The position numbers were made by a program, and so were the translations under genes. A DNA stretch of 64,000 nt from Methylocapsa sp. D3K7. GTDB taxonomy: Bacteria; Pseudomonadota; Alphaproteobacteria; Rhizobiales; Beijerinckiaceae. Where the stretch lies: the NCBI RefSeq assembly GCF_029855125.1, contig NZ_CP123229.1, forward strand, positions 3,268,501 through 3,332,500. The letters run 5' to 3'. Below the pieces are notes generated by a model that was not told the origin of the DNA, searched no databases, and worked only from the letters and a program-made list of their open reading frames with translations. Positions 46,238-55,037 of this stretch are shown here, piece by piece; position 1 is the stretch's first letter, and each line of letters opens with the position of its first letter.

Positions 46238-48601
46238 ATGCCAGAATCTCTGTCACCTGAACTCCTCGAGAAAATGCACGCCTATTGGCGCGCGGCAAAT
46301 TACATCTCGGTCGGGCAAATCTATCTGCAGGACAATCCGCTGCTCGAATCCCCGCTCAGGCATGAACATATCAAACCCCGTTTGCTGGGGCATTGGGGCA
46401 CCACGCCGGGGCTAAATTTTCTTTATGTGCATCTCAACCGGCTGATCAAAGACAACGATTTGAACATGATTTACGTCATCGGTCCCGGTCACGGCGGCCC
46501 AGGGATCGTGGCGCAGACATATCTTGAAGGAACCTACACGGAATTTTATCCGGCGATTGAGCGCAGCCGCAACGGTTTGCAGCGGCTCTTCCGGCAGTTC
46601 TCCTGGCCCTATGGAGTTCCAAGCCATGTATCGCCGGAAACACCCGGCTCCATCCATGAAGGAGGTGAGCTCGGTTATTCCTTGGCGCATGCCTATGGCG
46701 CGGCTTTCGACAATCCAGATCTGATCGTTGCCTGTGTTATCGGCGATGGCGAGGCGGAAACCGGGGCACTGGCGACCAGCTGGCACTCCAACAAATTTTT
46801 GAACCCCGCGCGCGATGGTGCTGTTCTTCCGATCCTTCATCTCAACGGGTTCAAGATTGCCAATCCCACCGTGCTGGCCCGCATCAGCCGGCAAGAACTC
46901 ACGGAACTCATGTGGGGCTACGGCTATGATCCCCATTTTGTCGAGGGCGACGAACCGATGGCCGTGCATCAGTCTCTCGCCGGGACGCTTGATCGTATTC
47001 TTGCGCGGGTCCACGAAATTCAGGCTAAGGCACGGTTGGATCCGGAGAGCGAAGACGTCGAGCGCCCGCGCTGGCCGATGATTGTGTTCCGCACGCCCAA
47101 GGGTTGGACCGGACCGAAATTCGTCGACGGCGAGCCCGTCGAAGGGACATGGCGCGCGCATCAAGTTCCGATCGCCAAGTTTACGAACCCGGAGCACATC
47201 AAGCTGCTCGAAGATTGGATGTTGAGCTACCGGCCGCGTGAACTCTTCGACGCGCATGGCAAATTGCGTGAGGACATTGCGGCGCTCGCACCAACGGGCC
47301 ATCGCCGCATGGGTTCGAACCCGCACGCCAATGGTGGCGAGTTGCTGCAGCCGCTTTCGATGCCCCACTTCCGCGATTATGCCGTGGTGGTGCCTCACCC
47401 CGGCTGTATCGAAATGGAGGCGACGCGGGTCCTCGGAAGCTATTTACGCGATGTGATGAAACTCAATCTCGACAAAAAGAATTTCCGGCTGTTCGGGCCG
47501 GACGAGACCGCGTCGAACCGCTTGAGCGCCGTCTTTGAAATTTCGGGCAAGGAATGGATGGCCGAGGTCGAAGCGGTCGATATTAATCTCAGCGTCAAAG
47601 GCCGCGTCATGGAGGTTTTGAGCGAGCATCTCTGCGAGGGCTGGCTCGAAGGCTATCTTCTCACCGGCCGCCACGGTCTGTTCTCCTGTTACGAGGCCTT
47701 CATCCACATCATCGACTCGATGTTCAATCAGCACGCCAAATGGTTGAAAACCACCCGCAAAATTCCATGGCGCAAGCCGATTGCGTCATTGAATTATTTG
47801 CTCACCTCGCATGTCTGGCGGCAAGATCACAATGGCTTTTCCCATCAGGATCCCGGCTTCATCGATCATATCGCGAATAAGAAAGCCGATGTCGTGCGCA
47901 TCTATCTGCCGCCCGACGCCAATTGCCTGTTGTCGGTCGCCGACCACTGTTTTCGTAGCCGCAACTACGTCAATTTGATTGTTGCGGGCAAACAACCGGC
48001 ATGGCAATGGCTCGACATCGAGTCGGCCGTTCAGCACTGCACGATCGGTGCGGGTGTCTGGCACTGGGCCAGCAACGATGACGGCGATCCCGACGTCGTC
48101 ATGGCCTGCGCGGGCGATGTTCCTACCCTCGAGACGCTGGCCGCCGTTACACTTTTACGCAGCTATGTGCCGGACATCCGCGTCCGGGTCGTCAATGTCG
48201 TGGATCTGATGGTCTTGCAGCCTCAATCCGAGCACCCGCATGGTTTGGAAGACCGGGATTTTAACGAGCTGTTCACAACCGGTAAGCCGGTGATCTTCGC
48301 TTACCATGGCTACCCGGCGATGATTCACAAGCTGACCTACCGGCGGCGCAATCATGACAATATTCATGTGCGCGGCTACAAAGAAGAGGGGACCACCACG
48401 ACTCCCTTCGATATGGTCGTCTTAAACAATCTCGATCGCTATCAGCTCGCACTGGATGCGATTCGGCGTATTCCAAGGCTCAGCGATCAGGTCGGGACGG
48501 CGGAGGCCCGGTATTGGGCAACGATGGAGCGGCATAAGCTCTATATCAGCGAGCATGGCGACGACATGCCGGAGGTTCGCGACTGGCGCTGGAACTTGTG
48601 A
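46238..48601 (+). CDS. xfp: Xylulose 5-phosphate/fructose 6-phosphate phosphoketolase
   Basis: A thiamine diphosphate enzyme splitting xylulose 5-phosphate or fructose 6-phosphate with phosphate to acetyl phosphate. The 787-residue protein is full length: [15 protein letters not shown] start ([15 protein letters not shown]), [12 protein letters not shown], the TPP motif [28 protein letters not shown]-like PKGWTGPKF, and HGYPAMIH near the C-terminus. ATG 46238 has GCAGGAGA upstream. No phosphotransacetylase or acetate kinase gene is adjacent, so use of acetyl phosphate depends on genes elsewhere. The gene is bracketed by parS-like palindromes. Confidence 0.95.
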   Translation: MPESLSPELLEKMHAYWRAANYISVGQIYLQDNPLLESPLRHEHIKPRLLGHWGTTPGLNFLYVHLNRLIKDNDLNMIYVIGPGHGGPGIVAQTYLEGTYTEFYPAIERSRNGLQRLFRQFSWPYGVPSHVSPETPGSIHEGGELGYSLAHAYGAAFDNPDLIVACVIGDGEAETGALATSWHSNKFLNPARDGAVLPILHLNGFKIANPTVLARISRQELTELMWGYGYDPHFVEGDEPMAVHQSLAGTLDRILARVHEIQAKARLDPESEDVERPRWPMIVFRTPKGWTGPKFVDGEPVEGTWRAHQVPIAKFTNPEHIKLLEDWMLSYRPRELFDAHGKLREDIAALAPTGHRRMGSNPHANGGELLQPLSMPHFRDYAVVVPHPGCIEMEATRVLGSYLRDVMKLNLDKKNFRLFGPDETASNRLSAVFEISGKEWMAEVEAVDINLSVKGRVMEVLSEHLCEGWLEGYLLTGRHGLFSCYEAFIHIIDSMFNQHAKWLKTTRKIPWRKPIASLNYLLTSHVWRQDHNGFSHQDPGFIDHIANKKADVVRIYLPPDANCLLSVADHCFRSRNYVNLIVAGKQPAWQWLDIESAVQHCTIGAGVWHWASNDDGDPDVVMACAGDVPTLETLAAVTLLRSYVPDIRVRVVNVVDLMVLQPQSEHPHGLEDRDFNELFTTGKPVIFAYHGYPAMIHKLTYRRRNHDNIHVRGYKEEGTTTTPFDMVVLNNLDRYQLALDAIRRIPRLSDQVGTAEARYWATMERHKLYISEHGDDMPEVRDWRWNL

Positions 48602-48631
48602 GAACGCTCGGGTTTGTCCGAAACTGGCTTT

Positions 48632-48664
48632 CAATCGTACCAAAATGTTTCACGTGAAACGTTT
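48632..48664 (+). repeat. parS-like palindrome 2, left part (split by IS)
   Basis: Arm AATCGTACCAAAA (48633-48645) and core TGTTTCACGTGAAACG (48646-48661) lie 30 bases after the phosphoketolase stop. The core differs from the bacterial parS consensus TGTTTCACGTGAAACA at one base. The other arm is displaced to 51542-51551 by the insertion sequence. Confidence 0.85.
48657..48664 (+). repeat. Target-site duplication, left copy
   Basis: AAACGTTT adjoins the outer end of the left terminal repeat; the identical octamer adjoins the right one at 51534-51541. Eight bases is the size made by IS1595-family elements. Confidence 0.9.
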
Positions 48665-48689
48665 GGCGATTATGCACTTGACTGAACAA
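48665..48689 (+). repeat. Left terminal inverted repeat of the IS
   Basis: 25 bases beginning GGCGATTATGCACTTG, perfectly matched by the complement of 51509-51533. Confidence 0.92.
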
Positions 48690-48761
48690 GATAGCCAAGC
48701 TAGCGATTCGCGTGTCGCGTCCGATGATTCGGATGTGGCTGGCGCGCCCGCGAATATCCAA

Positions 48762-49535
48762 TCATTTGATAAACCCGAGGCGGCGGCACTCTGCTTCCGC
48801 ACCCACCAAGACGCGCTCGACTTCGCTCGCCATGGCGTTGAGGACTCTCGTCGCAGGATTGCCGCTCTGAGTCTCAATTCCCTCGATGCCTATATCGAAG
48901 GTGAATCTGCCATTTATGTAGGGATTAAGATCAGAGGCAACGATCGCCAATATCAATTCCTTTTTGTCCGGGTTCCAGCTCGATCCGGAGAGCCCGGTGC
49001 CGACGACGAAATTGTTAGGGAGACGGGCCGAAAATTTGGCCTCAGCCTTGGTAACGTTAAGCGGAACCAAGGCGCAATGTTTCTTGGTGTTACACAGCTT
49101 GTTCAAGGCCCAAAGGGTGTCATTTCCTCCTTTGTATGGCTTGAAGTTGACAAACAACGTCACGATTTCCGAGGGGATATCTTGGGCGACGTTCCGTCGT
49201 TTGAGATTGTTATCGAGCCCGGCAAGGTCGTCTGCAAACGGGAAAGCGGTCCTTTTGGGAGCGGTCTTTCCGCTGGCGAGAGCGGCAGCGTAACCCGATT
49301 GATCCAACACAGATCGCAAATTGATGGCAACGTCGAACAAGACGGATGGCAGAGTATTTGGGGGTTGTATCGAGAACTGAATTTTGTGGATATTCTGTCC
49401 AGGTTGAGACTCTTTATCGATAACGTAGGACCATGGCTTGCTATTGAGAAAATCTCCAACGATTGCTTTGAATTCGGTGATGTGTTGATGTGCGCGTCTG
49501 AGTGTCGCGCGAGGGCTATCGAAAACATCTGCCAT
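48762..49535 (-). CDS. IS passenger protein of an uncharacterised family
   Basis: A 257-residue protein. It begins DSPRATLRRAHQHITEFKAI and contains LFDVAINLRSVLDQSGYAAA, TAFPFADD and FKPYKGGNDTLWALNKLCNT followed by KKHCALVP. I recognise these blocks from a widespread family of hypothetical proteins; the helical NLRS(A/V)LD and KH features vaguely recall HEPN-like RNases, but no catalytic R-x4-6-H is evident, so I give no function. A plus-strand frame of 364 codons over the same DNA is its shadow. The ATG at 49535 overlaps head-on with that of a small plus-strand gene. Confidence 0.8.
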   Translation of the reverse strand: MADVFDSPRATLRRAHQHITEFKAIVGDFLNSKPWSYVIDKESQPGQNIHKIQFSIQPPNTLPSVLFDVAINLRSVLDQSGYAAALASGKTAPKRTAFPFADDLAGLDNNLKRRNVAQDIPSEIVTLFVNFKPYKGGNDTLWALNKLCNTKKHCALVPLNVTKAEAKFSARLPNNFVVGTGLSGSSWNPDKKELILAIVASDLNPYINGRFTFDIGIEGIETQSGNPATRVLNAMASEVERVLVGAEAECRRLGFIK

Positions 49536-49698
49536 GGTCGAAAAACCTGATCCAACAAAAGATCCTGAATTCCAGAAGGTGATCCGTCACTTTGTGACGA
49601 CGCCGCATAAGACCCACAAGCCGCTTGGAAAGCCTAAATCCAAAGCGACAGCCAGTCCGAAAAAGCGGGGACAGCCGAAGATATCTACTGAGGCTTAG
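49534..49698 (+). CDS. 54-residue passenger protein
   Basis: A small, highly charged protein starting MVEKPDPTKDPEFQKVIRHF, continuing with a Pro/Lys-rich stretch (TPHKTHKPLGKPKSKA) and ending KISTEA. The (D)P-x-DPEFQ(K/R)V plus HKPLGK pattern recurs in small hypothetical proteins of other bacteria, from memory. Its ATG (49534-49536) shares bases with the ATG of the opposing 257-residue gene (CCATGG). No good ribosome site is seen upstream, so leaderless translation is possible. Confidence 0.62.
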   Translation: MVEKPDPTKDPEFQKVIRHFVTTPHKTHKPLGKPKSKATASPKKRGQPKISTEA

Positions 49699-50392
49699 TC
49701 CCGACAAAAAGGACCGCGCTATCTTCGCTAATACCACCGTTTCCCGTCATCATGGCAGTCGGCGGAATGGCATTCTTTCCGAATGGAATGCCAGAAGATT
49801 GCAAAGCAGATTCAATCAAAGGAGCATCCTCGCTTTTGGAATTAGGAACAGATATCCCGAAATAAATTGCCCCAGATAGGGTTAGTGATTGAAACCCAAT
49901 TGTCCACTTAGCTTCGCTAAAAATATTTGCGATTTGAATAGCTAGATATAGTGATTCTGGGTCATTTGCCACGTGGGCAATTGTAGCTGTGCCAGTACGC
50001 TGAGATAAGCTTGCCAAAAGCATCTGATGTTGTGGTTGGGTTAGTACCCGCCATGCGAGCTTAGCTTTAAGGCGTTCGGTTTCGAGTTTGGCCTTTTCTG
50101 TTTCAAGTTCGAGAGTCTTTGCGCGCTCGTTCGCTAAGGAAGAAGCCTCTTGGGCTTGCCGTGCCGCAGCTTCGGCTTGCGATATTCGCTCGCGAGCGTC
50201 GGTCTTATAGCGTTCAAGTTGGCGATCCTTATTCTCCGACGAAATCGCAGAAAGTCTCCAAAGTGCTACACTGAAAAACAGTGCCGCTGCGACAGACGCA
50301 AGATACAGGACATTCGTCCAATTCAAGAGCCCCTCTACGGAGAACCCGAAAATGGTGCCCTCCTGGTTATTCATTGGCTTTTCCATTTTCAT
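49685..50392 (-). CDS. IS passenger protein with TM segment and coiled coil
   Basis: A 235-residue protein with one membrane helix (NVLYLASVAAALFFSVALW, about 27-45), a long coiled coil (about 55-115; Glu, Lys, Ala-rich heptads as in ELETEKAKLETERLKAKLAW) and a C-terminal globular domain (about 120-235) with TIAHVANDPESLYLAIQIAN and IYFGISVPNS. The function is unknown. Starts at 50392, 50386 or 50374 are possible. Its end overlaps the small plus-strand gene tail to tail. Confidence 0.75.
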   Translation of the reverse strand: MKMEKPMNNQEGTIFGFSVEGLLNWTNVLYLASVAAALFFSVALWRLSAISSENKDRQLERYKTDARERISQAEAAARQAQEASSLANERAKTLELETEKAKLETERLKAKLAWRVLTQPQHQMLLASLSQRTGTATIAHVANDPESLYLAIQIANIFSEAKWTIGFQSLTLSGAIYFGISVPNSKSEDAPLIESALQSSGIPFGKNAIPPTAMMTGNGGISEDSAVLFVGTKPQ

Positions 50393-50535
50393 GATGCTCA
50401 CGATTGTAGTTGTCGTGGCTTTCGGAATTTCTGATCAATGGCACAAGAATCATCGGCGCCATTGATCGTAAGGGTAGATGCCGTCATTTGTTCATCATTT
50501 TCCGACGCCATCTATTGAAATATTTGGCCTGCTGT

Positions 50536-51471
50536 TTAAACGGTCGTGGCTTCACGAGGTATGCGATACGTGAGACGCTTGCCCTCGATACCCTTGAGGG
50601 CTTTCGCCGCACGTTCTCCATCCTCGACGCCTAAAGCTGTACGATTGTTGTAGCGAAAATCAAATTCGCTTAAATAGCGATGCAAATGCTTCTCTGAGCA
50701 GTGTTGATAAACGCCTTTCATGCCGCGTTTGAAGACGCTGAAATAGCCTTCAACGGTGTTCGTGCTGATGATGCGATCGCTCTCGTAGCGCACATATTCA
50801 TCAGCTTTATGCTGGACAGTTTCATGGCTCGCGAAGTCAGAGCCAAGGCGGCTATAGTGACCGCCTTCGTCGGTCATCATTGCAGTTTCGCGTGCTACAT
50901 TCTTGCGGATGATCGGCATGACATCGGCGGCGCTGGTTCCATCGACATGAAAGGAGCGAACTTGCCCGCCACGCTCGACAAGAGACAGCACCGCGTTTTT
51001 GTGCCCATGGCCGCGACGTTTTGTAGAGCCTTCTTTCTTTCCGATAAAGGTTTCGTCAGCCTCCACAATGCCGCCAGCGCCGCCCATAGGCGCAAGACCG
51101 CCAGCGCGCATACCTTCGCGGATGCGCATTGCCATAAACCATGCTGTTTTGTAGGAGCCAAAGCCCATCATGCGGAACAATTGATGCGCGCTCATGCCCT
51201 TTTTGCTGGAAGTCAAAAGATGCGTGGCCAAAAGCCATTTGTGCAACGGAATGTGCGAACGCTCGTAAAGGGTTCCGGTGCGAACGGTGAACTTCTCGCG
51301 GCATTGGCGGCAGTGATACCAACCCGGCCCCATGGACTTGCCGCCAAGTTTGCTAACCGTCTCAGACAGGCCGCAATGAGGGCAAGTCGCGCCATTCGGC
51401 CAGCGGGAAGCCTCTATCACTTCGCGGGCTTTGTCTTCGTCAGTGAAAGCTGGATTGGTAAGATCGCACAT
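50536..51471 (-). CDS. IS1595-family transposase (ISXO2-like)
   Basis: A 311-residue DDE transposase. An N-terminal Zn ribbon has Cys30/Cys33 (CPHC) and Cys54/Cys57 (CRQC); catalytic acids are D139 in IVEADETFIGKK, D201 in MTDEGGHY and E241 in NTVEGYFSVFKRG; the family pattern continues HLHRYLSEFDFRYNNR. All three acids are present and the frame is unbroken, so the enzyme should be active. It lies near the right terminal repeat. Confidence 0.96.
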   Translation of the reverse strand: MCDLTNPAFTDEDKAREVIEASRWPNGATCPHCGLSETVSKLGGKSMGPGWYHCRQCREKFTVRTGTLYERSHIPLHKWLLATHLLTSSKKGMSAHQLFRMMGFGSYKTAWFMAMRIREGMRAGGLAPMGGAGGIVEADETFIGKKEGSTKRRGHGHKNAVLSLVERGGQVRSFHVDGTSAADVMPIIRKNVARETAMMTDEGGHYSRLGSDFASHETVQHKADEYVRYESDRIISTNTVEGYFSVFKRGMKGVYQHCSEKHLHRYLSEFDFRYNNRTALGVEDGERAAKALKGIEGKRLTYRIPREATTV

Positions 51472-51508
51472 GGTCAGCTCCTATGACGCTAACTCTGTCA
51501 CAAGAGCT

Positions 51509-51533
51509 TTGTTCAGTCAAGTGCATAATCGCC
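51509..51533 (-). repeat. Right terminal inverted repeat of the IS
   Basis: Perfect 25-base complement of the left end; its outer end is the complement of GGCGATTATGC. The transposase start lies 38 bases inside. Confidence 0.92.
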
Positions 51534-51551
51534 AAACGTTTTGGTACGATT
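51534..51551 (+). repeat. Target duplication and right arm of palindrome 2
   Basis: AAACGTTT (51534-51541) repeats the octamer at 48657; the following TGGTACGATT completes the right arm TTTTGGTACGATT when one copy of the duplication is removed. Confidence 0.88.
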
Positions 51552-51736
51552 AGGGAGAAAAAACGGTGCAAGGCCTCATACCTCTGACGGGCTTTACGCG
51601 AGTCGGATTCCACGGAAATTTGGTCTTTTGTGCGGGTTTGTGGCGATCCTCTACGCGGAAGCCTCTCCGCTATTCCTCAAGATAATTTATAGGATTAAGT
51701 TAGGGATCCCGTGATTCGCGGGGCGGGACTTTTTCC

Positions 51737-54700
51737 ATGAAAGACTTTTTTGAGAGTTATTTGCGCCTCCTGCGCCAAGACCGCGACGACAAAACCGAGC
51801 ACTCGGATCGCGGCGCGCTTTTAACCCTCTTGAACGCGGCGGCTCATGCGGCCGACTCGGGCATCCGAATTATTCACGAGGCGAAAAAGGTGCACGGCTC
51901 TGGTGCGCCTGATTTCAAGGTGATGAAGGCGGCGATGATCCTCGGCTATGTCGAGAACAAGACCGTCGGCGAAAACCTTGATCAAATTCTCAAGTCGGAT
52001 CAGATCAAGCGCTACAAAGCGCTGTCGAAAAACATCCTTCTGACGGATTACCTGCAGTTCATCTGGATCAAGGACGGAAAGGTCAACGCCCGCGACATCA
52101 TCGCCTTCCAGGACGATCTCGAAGGCAGGCCAAAAAAGCCGCGCGAGGAGCGCGTCAAGGCGGTTCCCGACTTGTTACGCGGCTTCTTCTCCATCGCGCC
52201 GGAAGGCATCGGACGCGCGCAGCAGCTTGCGTTGGCCCTCGCCACGCGCAGCCAGTTTCTGCGCGACTTTCTCGACCTTGAATTGCGGCGCCAGGAAAAG
52301 GAGCACCGGGAAGGGCGCCTTTATGGCCTCTATCAGATTTTCCGCGATCAGGTTTTTCATGAACTCGCGCTTGGCGAGTTTGCCGACGCCTTCGCGCAAA
52401 TGCTCGCCTATGGACTTTTTCTCGCGAAGCTCAATTCCAACGGCGAAGTGATCACGCTCGTCAATGCCCGCCAGTTCGTGCCGGGTTCGTTCCGCCTCAT
52501 CCGCGAGCTGGTGCAATTTCTCGACGATCTTAGCGCGCCGGAGTACACCGAAATTCGCTGGGTGGTCGAGGAACTCCTGTCCATCGTGAACGGGCTAGAC
52601 CTGCACGCGATCCGTGAAGACCTCTCGTTCAAGCACCGCAAGGCGATCAGCCGCAAGGTGAGGGCGCAAGACGAGGAAGAGCATCGGCTCTTCGAGCGTG
52701 ATCCATTCATCTACTTCTACGAGGATTTCCTCGCAAAATATGATGCGAAAATGAAAAAGGCGCGCGGTGTCTATTACACGCCGCCTCCCATCGTGAATTT
52801 CATCGTGCGCGCGGTTGACGACATTTTGAAAGACACCTTCGGCATCGCGCAAGGCCTCGCGGACCACAAGCGTGTCACCGTGCTCGATTTCGCCTGCGGT
52901 ACCGGCACGTTCATTCTCGAAGTGCTCGAACGCATTTTTGAAAATATTGGCGGCGCGGATTCAGCCAAAGCGGGCCTCGTCGTGCGTGAGCATATGCTGA
53001 AGAACGTGTTCGGCTTCGAATATCTCATCGCGCCTTACACGATCGCACATCTAAAACTCTCGCAATATCTCGCCGACAAGGGCCATGCCTTGGCGGATGG
53101 TGAGCGGTTGCAGGTATTTCTGACCAACACGCTTGAGCCAATGGAGGCGCAGAGAAATTTGCTCCTACCCGCGCTTTCAGAGGAATCTGCAAATGCACAA
53201 CGCGTCAAGGAAAAGCCCATTCTGGTTATTACCGGGAACCCTCCTTATTCCGGTCATTCCAAGAACAAGGGGGCGTGGATAACGGCATCGATTGAGGAAT
53301 ACAGGAAGGGCTTTCCAGAGCTATCGAAGCCCGGACAAGGAAAGTGGCTACAGGACGATTACGTGAAATTCATTCGCTTCGCGCAAATGAAAATGGACGG
53401 TGGAATATTCAAGGTTGAAGATAAAAATGGCCAATTACGCGAAGTCCATGTCGAAGGTGTCGAAGAAGGTGTCGTCGGCATTATCACTAACCATTCATGG
53501 CTCGATAACCCGACTTTTCGCGGTATGCGCAAGTCGCTGATGAATTCATTTAATCAGATTTATGTCCTCGATTTGCATGGCAACGCAAAAAAGAAAGAGC
53601 GCGCGCCAGATGGCGGTGATGACAAGAATGTTTTCGATATCGAGCAAGGCGTCGCGATCAGTCTATTTGTAAAAAAGAAAGGGCTGGAGCTCGGCATTTC
53701 CCATGCCGACCTGTGGGGGAGCAGATTATCCAAATATGAGACTGTGGCGGAATCAACTAAGGACGACGTCGAGTGGCAATTTTTTCAACCTGCCGCGCCA
53801 GACTTTCTGTTTGTCCCGCAGGATAATGCCCTCGCGACCAAGTACCAGATGCTTTGGTCGGTACCGCAAATTTTTGCGCTAAACGGGGATCCGGCACCTT
53901 GCCTGGTCACAACCCACGATCAATTTGCGATTTCTTTCTCGCCAAACGAATCTATCTCGAAAGTCCAGGCTCTTTTATCCACAAATGATGAGAGCGAGGC
54001 TCGCAGGCTGTTCCGGCTTTGCTCGCAAGGCCAGTGGGACTACCAACAGGCGAAAGCAGCGCTTGCTGTTCTGAATTTACCCAAATTAACGGCTACGATC
54101 ACATACCGGCCGTTTGATAAGCGTTGGACGATTTGGAACTCTCACGTTGCTGTGCATAGGCGCGAACGCGTTATGCACCATATGATGCACAATAATATTG
54201 GTCTCCTTACATGCCGACAAATTGCTTCAGGGCATTGGGAGCATGTATTTGCAGCCGGTTGTGCCGCAGATGATTGCGTTATTTCTAACCGTACAAAAGA
54301 ACGGGGTTACCTGTTCCCGCTGTACCTCTATCATCCGCCGGAAGGCTCGCGCCGCGCGAAAGCAGATCTCTCCAGAATCACCGAATCTCTCGTCGGCAAA
54401 TCCCGCATCGAAAACATCGCGCCTGCCTTCCGCAAATGGCTCGATGAAAAATATGAACTCCATTTCTCGCCAGAGGAATTGTTCGGCTACATCTACGCCA
54501 TTCTCCACGCGCCGACATACCGCACCAAATACGTTGAGTTCCTGCGCAATGACTTTCCGCGCGTGCCATTTCCCGAATCGGCCGACGATTTCGAAACCTT
54601 GTCGGTTTTAGGTTGGGCGCTGGTGCAAGCGCATCTGTTGCGCGATTCTCCGCGACGAGGATTGGCCTCCTATCATGGCAAGGGCGGCCACACGGTCGAA

Positions 54701-54961
54701 GCCGTGCGCTATTCGCCAGAGCAACAGGCGATCGCGATCAACAAGACCCAGTTTTTCAAGCCGGTGCCACAAGCCGTGTGGGATTTCCACATCGGCGGTT
54801 ATCAGGTGCTCGACAAATATCTGAAGTCGCGCAGGGGCCGCACGCTCTCGCTTGACGAAATCAATCATGTGTCCGCTATCGCCGACAGCCTCGTCTTCAC
54901 TATTGAGCAGATGGCGAGGATCGACGAAGCTTATCTCGCCGCCTTTCCTGATCGGGGATAA
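51737..54961 (+). CDS. Single-chain restriction-modification enzyme (type IIG / ISP-like N6-adenine methylase)
   Basis: A 1074-residue fusion enzyme. Residues 58-75 have a PD-(D/E)xK nuclease signature (P58-D59, E73 and K75 in YVENK). The central gamma-class adenine methyltransferase shows motif X (YYTPPPIVNFIVRAV, about 345), motif I VLDFACGTGTFILEV (about 382) and motif IV NPPY (about 501). The last 350 residues resemble the specificity domain of type ISP enzymes (ELFGYIYAILHAPTYRTKY, FPRVPFPESADDF). There is no helicase, unlike true ISP enzymes, so it should cut and methylate alone. No separate methylase or specificity gene is adjacent. It lies 200 bases beyond the IS. Confidence 0.88.
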   Translation: MKDFFESYLRLLRQDRDDKTEHSDRGALLTLLNAAAHAADSGIRIIHEAKKVHGSGAPDFKVMKAAMILGYVENKTVGENLDQILKSDQIKRYKALSKNILLTDYLQFIWIKDGKVNARDIIAFQDDLEGRPKKPREERVKAVPDLLRGFFSIAPEGIGRAQQLALALATRSQFLRDFLDLELRRQEKEHREGRLYGLYQIFRDQVFHELALGEFADAFAQMLAYGLFLAKLNSNGEVITLVNARQFVPGSFRLIRELVQFLDDLSAPEYTEIRWVVEELLSIVNGLDLHAIREDLSFKHRKAISRKVRAQDEEEHRLFERDPFIYFYEDFLAKYDAKMKKARGVYYTPPPIVNFIVRAVDDILKDTFGIAQGLADHKRVTVLDFACGTGTFILEVLERIFENIGGADSAKAGLVVREHMLKNVFGFEYLIAPYTIAHLKLSQYLADKGHALADGERLQVFLTNTLEPMEAQRNLLLPALSEESANAQRVKEKPILVITGNPPYSGHSKNKGAWITASIEEYRKGFPELSKPGQGKWLQDDYVKFIRFAQMKMDGGIFKVEDKNGQLREVHVEGVEEGVVGIITNHSWLDNPTFRGMRKSLMNSFNQIYVLDLHGNAKKKERAPDGGDDKNVFDIEQGVAISLFVKKKGLELGISHADLWGSRLSKYETVAESTKDDVEWQFFQPAAPDFLFVPQDNALATKYQMLWSVPQIFALNGDPAPCLVTTHDQFAISFSPNESISKVQALLSTNDESEARRLFRLCSQGQWDYQQAKAALAVLNLPKLTATITYRPFDKRWTIWNSHVAVHRRERVMHHMMHNNIGLLTCRQIASGHWEHVFAAGCAADDCVISNRTKERGYLFPLYLYHPPEGSRRAKADLSRITESLVGKSRIENIAPAFRKWLDEKYELHFSPEELFGYIYAILHAPTYRTKYVEFLRNDFPRVPFPESADDFETLSVLGWALVQAHLLRDSPRRGLASYHGKGGHTVEAVRYSPEQQAIAINKTQFFKPVPQAVWDFHIGGYQVLDKYLKSRRGRTLSLDEINHVSAIADSLVFTIEQMARIDEAYLAAFPDRG

Positions 54962-55037
54962 CTCAAAACCCGGCTCGCATCGGCCGGCGCCTTGGGGCAT
55001 TATCATGTTGATTCATCTCTCCGAGCGCGGTGAACTC

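Larger units (their letters stand above)
48665..51533 (-). mobile_element. IS1595-family insertion sequence with passenger genes (2869 bp)
   Basis: Terminal inverted repeats of 25 bases match perfectly (48665-48689 and 51509-51533; outer end GGCGATTATGCACTTG). An 8-bp duplication AAACGTTT flanks them. The transposase gene is minus strand at the right end; the remaining 1.8 kb hold three extra genes (two minus, one plus) unrelated to transposition as far as seen. Ends, transposase and duplication are intact, so the element may still be active. It inserted inside a parS-like palindrome. Confidence 0.92.

Noticed and set aside
48456..49550. 364-codon plus-strand frame crossing the left IS boundary
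   Set aside because: It runs out of the phosphoketolase gene through the palindrome and terminal repeat and lies antisense to the 257-residue passenger gene, whose sequence shows clear family blocks.
50701..51486. 261-codon plus-strand frame over the transposase gene
   Set aside because: Antisense shadow of the transposase; no protein-like features.
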